Below the pieces are notes generated by a model. That model was not told where the DNA came from, did no database searches, and worked only from the letters and a program-made list of their open reading frames with translations. DNA of 64,000 bases from Phoronis australis. Taxonomy: Eukaryota; Phoronida; Phoronidae. Below, piece by piece: positions 1 through 9,364 of the stretch. Position numbers and translations under genes: made by a program. The stretch spans positions 153,737-217,736 of the forward strand of contig NMRA01000145.1 of the NCBI GenBank assembly GCA_002633005.1, in the 5' to 3' direction. How positions within the stretch are numbered: position 1 is the first letter of the stretch; each line of letters opens with the position of its first letter.

Positions 1-1048
1 AGGTCGTATCAACTGATGGCCTTATGAAAAAATGAATAGTCCTGTATCATTGATGGCCTAATGGAAAAAAGGAAAGGTCCGTCTAGACAGATGGCCTAAT
101 CAGAAAATGGACAGGTCCGTATCAACTGCCTACTTAAAAATGGAAAGGTCCGTATCGACTGATGGCATAACGCGAAAATGGAAAGGTACGTATCGACTGA
201 TGCCTAATAAGAAAACGGACAGGTCAGTATCAACTGACCTAATGAAAAAATGGGCAGATCTGTATCTACTAATGGCGTAATTGAAAAATAGACAGAAACC
301 TATCGACTAATAGCTTAATGAAAAAATGGACAGGTCCGCATCTACTAATAACATAATGAAAAAATGGACAGGCCCGTATTGACTAATGGCCTAATGAAAA
401 AAGGACAGGGCTGTACCAATTAATGGCCTAATGAAAAATGGACAGGTCTGTAATGACTAATGGCCTGATAAAAAATGGACAGGTCCGTAGCGACTGATGG
501 CTTAATGAAAAAAGGGACAGCAACCTATCGACAAATAGCCAAATGAAAAAATGGACAGGTCCGTATGGACTAATAGCCTAATGAACAAATGGACAGGTTC
601 GTATCGACTGAAGGCTTTAAGAAAAAATGGACAGGTTCGCATCAACTAATGGCCTAATGAGAAAATGGACAGGTTCGTATCAACTAATGGCCTAATGAAA
701 AAACGGACAAGTCAATTTGCAATAATGGCCTAATAAAAATGAACAGGTCCGTATACACTATTGGCCTAATGAAAAAATGGATAGGTCCGTACCAATTCAT
801 GGCCTAATGAAAAAATGGACAGTTCTGTATCTACTTATGGCCTAATTAAAAAATGGAAAGGTCCCTATCGACTAATAGCCTAATGAAAAAATGGACAGGT
901 CCGTACAGATTAACGGTCTCATGAATAAATGGACAGGTCCATATCTACTAATGGCCTAATGAAAAAATAGACAGGTCTGTATCGACTGATGGCCTGATGA
1001 AAAAATGAACAGGTCAGTATAAACTGATGGCCTAATGAAAAAATGGAC
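1..1048. repeat. ~38-bp minisatellite array, segment 1
   Basis: Direct tandem repeat of a unit of about 38 bp built around ATGGACAGGTCCGTAT and GACTAATGGCCTAATG, followed by a short A run. About 27 divergent units are visible. Unit length varies by one to several bases, mostly in the A run. No gene is visible. Short reading frames here are translations of the repeat. Confidence 0.95.
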
Positions 1049-2098
1049 AGGCACACTGGGAGTCAAATCCATTCGAAACTCGTCGTCATCTATTGTCAAC
1101 ATCATATAAATACGTTTCCAGAATTTAGTAAATATCCTGCCAACTGTTTGGAAGATACAGTCATGGGCGCGAAAAGAGACAAAACTGCCACTAGGAAGCA
1201 CCACAGTAGTCGAAATCGTCAGCCGTCCTCTTCATAATAAAAACATGCATGCCAATTTCCACAATCATCTTTAGAGCGGTTTGCTTGATAGAGGGGTGGA
1301 TGCCAAAAAACAGACTCAAAAACAGCAAAAATTGCCACTAGGTGGCGCAAACTATGTCGAATCCATCCAAAAATGGGAGTATAGCTTGATCTCATTAATA
1401 GGTGCCTATAATTCCAACTTTTATGAAAATACCTTGAGGACCTTTGACGATAGAGGTAAATGCAAAAAAATAAATTGCCACTAGGGGGCAGAGCGGTAGT
1501 CAGAGCCGTCGGAAAGTCGTCATCATCCAGAGTTATCACTATACAAATACACATGCAAGATCCTGCCAATGGTTTAGGTTATACAGCCATGGGCGCAAAG
1601 AGACAAAACTCCCACTAGGAGGCACCACAGTAGTTGAAGTCATCGCAAAATCATGGTCAGCCACCCTCTTCATAGTAAGAACATACATAACAATTTTCAC
1701 AATCATCCTGAAAGCAGTTTGGTTCATAGAGGGGTGGACGCCAAAAAAAGACTCGAAAACTGCAAGAATGGCCACTAGGTGGCCCAAACTTTGTTGACGG
1801 GATGATAGCGTCATCTCACTAATAGATGCCTATATGCCAAATTTTAGGAAAATATGCTTACGACCTTTGAAGTTATAGAGGTAAGCGTAAAAAAATTAAA
1901 TTGCCACTAGGGGGCACACTGGTAGTCGAATCCGTCTGAAAGTTTACTCATGCCGTCCCAACTATGATAGAAACATATGTGCCAAATTTCATGAATGTAC
2001 GTCAAAAGGTTTTGGAGATAGAGCAGCAGACGCCAGGCACCGGACGGACGGACGGAGACAACGGCATAATGCGTCCACATATAAATATGTGAGCGCAT
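1049..2098 (+). repeat. Block of ~145-bp modules with CCACTAGG cores and 3' hairpin, copy 1
   Basis: Degenerate modules marked by the core gCCACTAGGnGGC at about 1187, 1334, 1477, 1611, 1771 and 1903, so spaced 132-160 bp apart. Each module repeats the same order of landmarks: core, 'tagtcgaatcc', 'catctcactaatagatg' or 'gccaaatttt', 'ggtttaggagatacag', then the next core. The block ends with a run of GGAC tetramers and an inverted repeat, CCACATATAAATATGTG, near 2076-2092. No protein-coding signal. Orientation is given by the core motif. Confidence 0.85.
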
Positions 2099-2446
2099 AA
2101 AAAATGGACAGGTCGCTAACGACTAATGACCTAATGAAAAAATGAACAGGTCCATATGGACTAATGGCTTAATGNTAATAAAAAATGGACAGAAACCTAT
2201 CGACTAATAGCCTAATGAAAAAATGGGCAGGTCCGTATGGACTAATGGCCTAATGAAAAAATGGACAGGTCCGTATCGACTAATGGCCTAATGAAAAAAT
2301 AGACAGGTTCATATGGACTGATGGCCTAATGTAAAAATGGACAGGTTCGCATCAACTAATAGGCTAATGAGAAAATGGAGAGGTTCGTATCAACTCATGG
2401 CCTAATGAAAAATGGACAGGTCCGTATCGAATGAAGACCTAATGAG
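2099..2446. repeat. ~38-bp minisatellite array, segment 2 (contains N join)
   Basis: Same unit as segment 1, starting directly after the 3' hairpin of the module block. Contains the single N at 2175. Bases 2100-2174 reappear almost unchanged at 3472-3545, so unit number and order here are not reliable. Confidence 0.9.
2175..2175. other. Single-N join, assembly gap
   Basis: An isolated N inside a minisatellite. Roughly 1790-2174 on its left is nearly identical to 3170-3545 on the right, the pattern expected when two overlapping contigs or haplotypes are abutted rather than merged. Confidence 0.8.
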
Positions 2447-3473
2447 ACAAGAGCAAGTTAGAGTGTTGAAATGCGCCTATGAATGCATCTGTATCACAAA
2501 AATGGACACTAGATAGTGCAAAACGTTAAATCCATCTGAAAACAGAATATGAAATCACTTCTTTAGTAGAAAGCTATTTACCGAATTTCAAAAAAATCGG
2601 TCAAGCAACTTCAGAGAAACAAAGGAAAACAGAAAAAACATGACATTTCAACTAGGGGGCACAATGTCCGCTCAAAGACATCGCCTATTGTTAGCTTCAC
2701 ATCAATACCTTGAATCTAACTGAAAATGGGGGGATAGCGACATCTCACCAATAGACGATTACATTCCAAATTTTATGAAAATACATTGAGGACTTTTGAA
2801 GATACAGATGCAAAAGTAAAAAACTAAAATTGCAACTAGAAGGCACATTGGTGGTTCGATGAGTGCCAAAGGCATCATCATGCGTTGTCAACATCAAATA
2901 CATAAACTTGCTAAATTTAGTAAAGATCCCGCAAACAGTTCAGGAGATACACCATGGGCACAAACAACACAAAACTGTCACTAGGAGGTGCCACAGTAGT
3001 CGAAGTCATTGGTAAATCATCGTCAGCTTCGTAGTAAGAACACACATGCCAATTTTCACAATCATCCTTAGTGCGGTTTGCCTGATAGAGTGGTGGATGC
3101 CAAAAAACAGACTAAAAAACATTAAAAATGGCCACAAGGTGGCGCAAACTACGTCAAGTCCATCCGAAAAAGGAGGATAGCTTCATCTCACTAATAGATG
3201 CCTATATGCCAAATTTTAGGAAAATACACTTACGACCTTTGAAGTTATAGAGGTAAGCGTAAAAAAATAAAATTGCCACTAGGGGGCACACTGGTAGTCG
3301 AATCCGTCTGAAAGTTTACTCATGCCGTCCCAACTATGATAGAAACATATGTGCAAAATTTGATGAATGTACGTCAAAAGGTTTTGGAGATAGAGCAGCA
3401 GACGCCAGGCACCGGACGGACGGACGGAGACAACGGCATAATGCGTCCACATATAAATATGTGAGCGCGTAAA
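2447..3473 (+). repeat. Block of ~145-bp modules with CCACTAGG cores and 3' hairpin, copy 2
   Basis: Second copy of the module block. Cores or core variants lie near 2650, 2832, 2987, 3131 (GCCACAAGGTGGCGC) and 3275. It ends in the same GGAC run and hairpin as copy 1, and its last ~300 bp are nearly identical to copy 1. It may be an allelic duplicate rather than an independent insertion because of the N at 2175. Confidence 0.8.
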
Positions 3474-5106
3474 AAATGGACAGGTCGCTAACGACTAATG
3501 ACCTAATGAAAAAATGAACAGGTCCATATGGACTAATGGCTTAATGAAAAAATGGAAAGGTCTGTATAGACTAATGCCCTAATGACAAAATGGACGGATC
3601 TGTATGCACTAATGGCCAATGAAAAAATGAACAGGTCGGTATTGACTAATGGCCTAATGAAAATATGGAAATCCGTATCGACTAATAGCCTAATGAAAAA
3701 ACGGAAAGGTCCATATCGACTGATGGCCTAATGAAAAAATTGACAGGTCCGTATCGATTAATTACCTAATGAAAAAATGGACAGGTCTGTTTCTACTAAT
3801 GGCCTAATTAAAAAATGAACAGGTCGGTATTGACTAATGGCCTAATGAACAAATGGACAGGTCCGTATGGACTAATGGCCTAATGAAAAAAATGGACAGG
3901 TCTGTACCAATTAATGGCCTGATGAAAAAATAGACAGGTCCGCATCTTCTAATAACCCAATGAAAAAATGGACAGGTCCGTATCCACTAATGGCCTAATG
4001 AAAAAAATGGACAGGTCTGTACCAATTAATGGCCTAATGAAAAAATGGACAGGTCCGCATCTTCTAATAACCCAATGAAAAAATGGACAGGTCCGTATCG
4101 ACTAATGGCCTGATAGAAAATGGACAGGTCCGTATCGACTAATAGCCTAATGAAGAAATGGACAGGTCTGTATAGACTAATGGCCTAATGAAAAAATGGA
4201 CAGGTCCGTATGGACTAGTGGCCTAATGAAAAAACGGCAAGGTCCAAACTGATTAATGGCCTAATGAAAAATGGGCAGGTCCATATCGACTGATGGCCTA
4301 ATGAAAAAAATGGACAGGGCCGTATTGATTAATGACCTAATAAAAAAAGGGACAGGTCTGTTTCTACTAATGGCCTAATTAAAAACTGGACAGCAACCTA
4401 TCGACTAATAGCCAAATGAAAAAATGGACAGGTCCGTATGCACTAATGGCCAAATGAAAAAATGAATAGGTCGGTATCAATTAATGGCCAAACGAAAAAA
4501 AGGTACACATCCGTACCGATTAATGGTTTCATGAAAAAATGGACAGTTCTGTATCTACTAATGGCCTAATTAAAAAATGGATAGGTCCCTATTGACTAAT
4601 AGCCTAATCACAAATGGACAGGTCTGTATGGACTAATGGCCTAATGAAATAATGGACACGTCTATACCGATTAATGGCCTGATGAAAAAATGGACAGGCC
4701 CGTATCAACTAATGGCCTAATGAAAAAATGGACAGGTCTGTATCAACTAATGGTGTAATGAAAAAACGGACAGGTTCGTATCGACTGATGGCCTGATGAA
4801 AAAAATGGACAGGTCAGCATCAACTGATGGCCTAATGATAAAATGGACAGGTTGGTATTGACTAATGGTCTGATGAAAAAATGGACAGGTCCGTATGGAC
4901 TAATGGCCTAATGAAAAATTGGAACAAGTCCATATCAACTAATGGCCTAATGAAAAAATGGACAGGTCTGTATCGACTGATGGCCTGATGAAAAAATGGA
5001 CAGGTCAGATTAACTGATGGCCTAGTGAAAAAATGGACAGGTCCGTATCGGCTGACAGCCTAATTAAAAATGGTCAGGTCGGTATCGACTGATGGCCCTA
5101 TGAAAC
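3474..5106. repeat. ~38-bp minisatellite array, segment 3
   Basis: Longest uninterrupted array, roughly 43 units of the same ~38-bp repeat. Some neighbouring units are nearly identical (for example around 3895-4090), which points to recent unequal exchange or slippage. No gene seen. Confidence 0.95.
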
Positions 5107-5328
5107 AAAAACATCACGGATCGTTGAAATGCACCCAAGGATGCACCACAAACTGTTTTCTTCTAGGAATGTTGATTGCGAAAATAAAAATGACTACTAG
5201 ATGATACAAAATTTGTCGAATCCATTTGAAAACTGGCATCAAAGTTATTTACCAAATTTTATATAAATCCGTCATGGAACTTCTGAGAAACCGAGAAAAA
5301 CGAAAAAATTAAATTGCCACTGGGAGGC
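5107..5328 (+). repeat. 5' part of a module block, truncated at an N
   Basis: Starts with the block's 5' sequence (catcacggatcgttgaaatg) and stops at a core variant, gCCACTGGGAGGC, directly before N5329. The same sequence recurs at about 6640-6864, where it continues normally, so this is the end of a contig that overlaps the later copy. Confidence 0.8.
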
Positions 5329-5329
5329 N
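5329..5329. other. Single-N join, left edge of misplaced fragment
   Basis: Sequence changes here from repeat block to a copy of 12933 onward. Left-side sequence resumes at about 6864. Confidence 0.85.
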
Positions 5330-5601
5330 TATCTATCGGGTTTGGCGAATCCCTCAAGATCACGCAAGTGTAACGCAATATCGTACAACTTCTAAAATCA
5401 CCAACAGACTAGCAAAATGGCTGCGACTGACAGTGATTGGAGGAATTGGCTGGAATGTTGAATTGTGGGAGAAAATGGCATATGATCACCCAGAAATCCT
5501 ACTTCCACTATATAACCCATGATTTCTCACTGCAAACGTCTTACGACTGACTGAGGTTAGTGAATGTAGCCCTAGTTATGGGTCAAACAAGTCAACATTA
5601 C

Positions 5602-5772
5602 CTGGTTCATAGTCCATGTCGCTGGTGAAGACATTCTTGACGTACATGTTGGCACACAGCCTGACGCTCTTGGTGTAAGAGTACCTCTTATTGAGGTACA
5701 TGGATAGAATGTACTGCAGATCTAGACGTAGCAGCGTCCAGCGAGTGGTCAACGGTGCTGGACCACCATGGT
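5602..5772 (-). pseudogene. WDR90: Duplicate copy of WDR90 exon (original 13205-13375)
   Basis: Same 171-nt exon as at 13205-13375, with intact acceptor (ctag) and donor (gtaatg). Encodes the DUF667-domain stretch that includes YILSMYLNKRYSYTKSVR. Probably an assembly duplicate, not a functional exon or true pseudogene. It should not be added to the WDR90 model. Confidence 0.75.
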
Positions 5773-6332
5773 CTAGACAAATAGAGACAGAAAAGGTGAC
5801 AAAACGTTTTGAGCATTTAGAGCTGCACAAGTGGCCAAGATGTTACGGAGGTCTAGACGCAACAGTGTCCAGCGAGTGGTGAAAGAAGCTAGAGTGCCAT
5901 GCTCTACACAGAGACGGAGATGCAAAACAAAGACAAGTAGATAACATTAGTACCATACAGTAGCTGATTCCACAAAAAGCAACCATTAATTATTGCAGAG
6001 GCTCCAGACAGATTTTTTATAATTTCATCTTTAGGCATGCAGATGAAAAATCACGCTATAAAATATAATTAAAATTGCCTGCGTCAATATTAATATCCAA
6101 AACCACTTTCTTTTAATTTGACAAAAAAATGAGACAAAATTAACAAAGAATCTAAGTGAATTTACCTAGTCCTGAATCAGATCTATGAGAAAGCTGAAAC
6201 CAGGGGCATGCTATATGTCGAAAAGAAAGCATTTATTCACACGAAAATTCACTTATGAAAGACTAGCATTGCCAAATAAACCCCTAGCTTCATTTCGTCC
6301 TCAACCCACACTTTTCAAGCATGTGGACTCAC

Positions 6333-6398
6333 CCTTGCTCCCCTCTCCCAAGGCACCGCACAGTGTGCCCTTGGCAGCGTGGCACACGTAAGGGAACT
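6333..6398 (-). pseudogene. WDR90: Truncated duplicate of WDR90 exon (original 13932-14116)
   Basis: Only the 3' 66 nt of the 185-nt exon, with its donor (gtgagt) intact. The copy is cut off by the N at 6399. Probably part of the same misplaced fragment. Confidence 0.75.
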
Positions 6399-6399
6399 N
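6399..6399. other. Single-N join, right edge of misplaced fragment
   Basis: The WDR90 copy stops inside an exon at this N and the repeat block resumes in mid-module. Confidence 0.85.
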
Positions 6400-6604
6400 G
6401 GCACACCGGTAGTCGGATCCGTCCGAAAGTTCGCACATGCCGTCCCATTCATGAATGGAACATATGTGCCAAATTCCACGAACGTATGTCAAAGGGTTTT
6501 GGAGATAGAACAGCGGACGCCGGACGGACGCCGCCCGGACGGACGGACGGACGGACAGAGATGACGGCATAATGCGTCCACATATAAATATGTGGGCGCA
6601 TAAA
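6400..6604 (+). repeat. 3' end of a module block with terminal hairpin
   Basis: Final module, a GGAC/GACG run at 6515-6560 and the best-preserved terminal hairpin of the window near 6578-6598: TGCG, one mismatch, then CCACATATAAATATGTGG, then CGCA. Followed at once by a minisatellite remnant. Confidence 0.85.
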
Positions 6605-8440
6605 AATGGTCAGGTCGGTATCGACTGATGGCCCAATGAAACAAAAACATCACGGATCGTTGAAATGCACTTAAAGGATGCACCACAAACTGTTTTCTTC
6701 TAGGAATGTTGATTGCGAAAATAAAAATTACTAGATGATACAAAATTTGTCGAATCCATTTGAAAACTGGTATCAAAGTTATTTAGCAAATTTTATATAA
6801 ATCCGTCATGGAACTTCTGAGAAACCGAGAAAAACGAAAAAATTAAATTGCCACTGGGAGGCTACAGGAACAAAAAATCATAAGTGTCACTAAGAGGTGC
6901 CAGATGAAGTCAGAAAATTATCGTCAGACTTCCTCTTCACATTAGGAACGTACAGGCCAATTTCCACAACCATCTTTACAGTGGTTTGGTTGACAGAGGG
7001 GCAGACGCCAAATAACAAGACTTGAAAACAGTAAAAATGACCACTAGGTGGCACAAAATACCACGAATAAAATCGAAATCTGGAAGCTTGCGTCAACTCA
7101 ATAATGGATAACTTTATGCCAAATTTTAAGAAAATCTGTTGAGGACCTTTGAAGATATAGAGTTAAAATTAAAAAACAAAAATTACAACTAGGGAGCACA
7201 GCGGTAGTCCAATCCATCCAAAAGTCATCGTCGTTTAATGTCAAGTTCATATAAATACACTTGCCAACTTTAATAAAGATGCTGCAAAGGGTTTAGGAGA
7301 TTTAACCATGGGCTTAAAAATCTGCCACAGTTGTCGCGGTCGTCGGAAAATCATCGTCAACCCTGCTCTTCATATTAGGAACGTACACGCCGATTTCCAC
7401 AACCATCTTTAGAGTGGTTTAGTTTATAAAAGGGCAGACGCCAAATAACAAGACTCAAAAACAGCAAAAATGGCCACTAGGTGATGCCAAATGCCTCGAA
7501 TTCAACCAAAAAACAGATGATAGCATCATCTCACTAATAGATGTATTTCTACCAAATTTTATGAAAATCCTTTGACAACCTTTGAAGATGCAGTGGCAAC
7601 CTTAAAAAAACTGAAATTGCCACTAGGGGACACACCGGTAGTCCAATCTGTCTGAAAGTCATCGTCTTCTGTAGTCAAAGTCGTCGGAAATTCAACGTCA
7701 GCCGCCCAATTCACAGTAAGAACAAATATGCCAACTTTCAAAGTCATCCCTATAGCGGTTTGGCTGATAGGACAGGCGCCAAAAAAACAGACTAGAAAAC
7801 AGTAGGTGGCGCAAAATACCTCGANGGTTTAGTTTATAAAAGGGCAGACGCCAAATAACAAGACTCGAAAACAGTAAAAATGGCCACTAGGTGACGCCAA
7901 ATGCAGATGCAGTGGCAACCTTAAAAAACTAAAATTGCCACTAGGGGACACACCGGTAGTCCAATCTGTCTGAAAGTCATCGTCTTCTGTAGTCAAAGTC
8001 GTCGGAAATTCAACATCAGCCGCCCAATTCACAGTAAGAACAAATATGCCAACTTTCAAAGTCATTCCTATAGCGGTTTGGCTGATAGGACAGGCGCCAA
8101 AAAAACAGACTAGAAAACAGTAGGTGGCGCAAAATACCTCGAATCTGCCTGGAAGGATGGCATCATCTCACTAATAGATGCCTAACTGCCTAATTTTTTT
8201 GAAAATCCATGTAGGACCAACAAGCATAAAAAACTAAAATTGCCACTAGGGAGGCACACTGGTAGTCAAAGAGGTTCGAAATTCGTCGTCGTCTGTCATC
8301 GGCTTCATAGGAACACATCTTCCAAATCTCATGAAGATCCTGTGGCGGTTTAGGAAATACAGCTGCGGACACCAGATGACGGACAGCCAGACAAAGATGA
8401 AAGCAATATGCAACCACACATAACTATGTGGGCACATAAA
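6605..8440 (+). repeat. Minisatellite remnant plus module block, copy 4
   Basis: One minisatellite unit (6605-6642) followed by the longest module block. Cores or variants lie near 6850, 6886, 7039, 7186, 7473, 7619, 7883, 7937 and 8242. It ends near 8438 with a weaker hairpin (ccacacataactatgtggg). The N at 7825 lies inside it; 7416-7824 and 7826-8143 are overlapping copies that differ by a ~120-bp deletion. No gene seen. Confidence 0.85.
7825..7825. other. Single-N join with flanking overlap
   Basis: Sequence just right of the N (ggtttagtttataaaaggg) repeats 7416 onward. Sequence just left of it (ggcgcaaaatacctcga) recurs at about 8127-8143 and continues there. Confidence 0.85.
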
Positions 8441-9232
8441 AACAAAATAAAATAGAAAAGACCTCACTCAAGAAAATCTTTTCATTACTAAATACACTAG
8501 CCCATGTCATCACTGTCACATGTCTAGAATTATGTCAAAACAAATTAAGAATCACACACTGTTTTGCTATCACACTATAACACATGTATGCCCTTTTCAG
8601 GACAAGAACAAACAACTTTCATTATGGAGTATATATCAATTGTTCAATAAATTAAATAACTTTCCAATTAAAGTTATACTGAGCACTGTTCGAGTAACTT
8701 GACTACTACCTTGGGACAACCAGTTTCACGTAATGACGAGTGCTGAATGTTTTGAGTCAATTTTACAATCTTAACAAAAAACAAGTCATCAAAAAGCAAG
8801 GTAACACATCTTGTTTTCTATGGTCAACACTGAAGTCAGAACAGAGCTCAACGGTAATATTTATGGCTTAATAAACCCCTTCATTCTTATTTATCTTACT
8901 TCAATTTTTTGACTCCCACCCCCAAGTAGCGCTTAAACAAATTGCTACAGAGATCAGGAAATGTTTCTCTAAACAAACTTTTGGTATCTGAATTTTGTTT
9001 ACAGAATGATCAACCTTTTATCTGTGCCTGGTAAAGATTTTTTCATGAAAATCACACATCAAATACATGGAAAGACGCACTGATAAATAAATGTTCCACA
9101 AGCCCTTTTTTGAACCACACAAGATAAAATTTAAAGTTGACTATTCTAAGCCAGATCTTGGATAATTGACTTAAGTGCAAATCTAATGATATACTGATGG
9201 ACAAGAATCAATACAATGGGACCTGCACTCAC
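8441..9232. other. Unique AT-rich DNA, likely WDR90 intron
   Basis: No exon, RNA gene or known repeat recognised. It lies downstream of the last WDR90 exon I can place (minus strand), so it is presumably intronic. Confidence 0.5.
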
Positions 9233-9364
9233 TTCTTCCAGACTAGATTTTGTTCTGGGGTGCGCGTACACGTGAACATCATCCTGATCAGTCACTGACA
9301 TGCTCTCGTTCGAATCAACATTCACGTACGGCAGTTCACCAGTAACCAGGTGTGCGCGCTTCTT
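9233..9364 (-). CDS. WDR90: WDR90 exon: polar linker KKRAHLVTGELPYVN
   Basis: 132 nt, phase 0 to 0, with acceptor tttacag and donor gtgagt. Encodes 44 polar, acidic residues after the DUF667 domain. Last WDR90 exon identified; no further exon was seen down to base 1. Confidence 0.75.

Larger units (their letters stand above)
5330..6398. other. Displaced near-identical copy of 12933-13997 (WDR90 fragment)
   Basis: About 1.07 kb bounded by single Ns on both sides and almost identical to 12933-13997, with a few substitutions and small indels. It carries a whole copy of one WDR90 exon and the 3' end of another. The N boundaries, the near identity and the resumption of the flanking repeat after the second N argue for an assembly insertion rather than a real gene duplication. 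A true segmental duplication is the alternative. Confidence 0.85.

Noticed and set aside
1043-2100. Short open frames in the module blocks as genes
   Set aside because: The same peptides recur in each module and change frame between copies; they are translations of noncoding repeats.
1-5106. Regular ~38-bp direct repeats that could suggest a CRISPR array
   Set aside because: Units abut with no unique spacers, vary in length, and lie in an intron-bearing animal genome.
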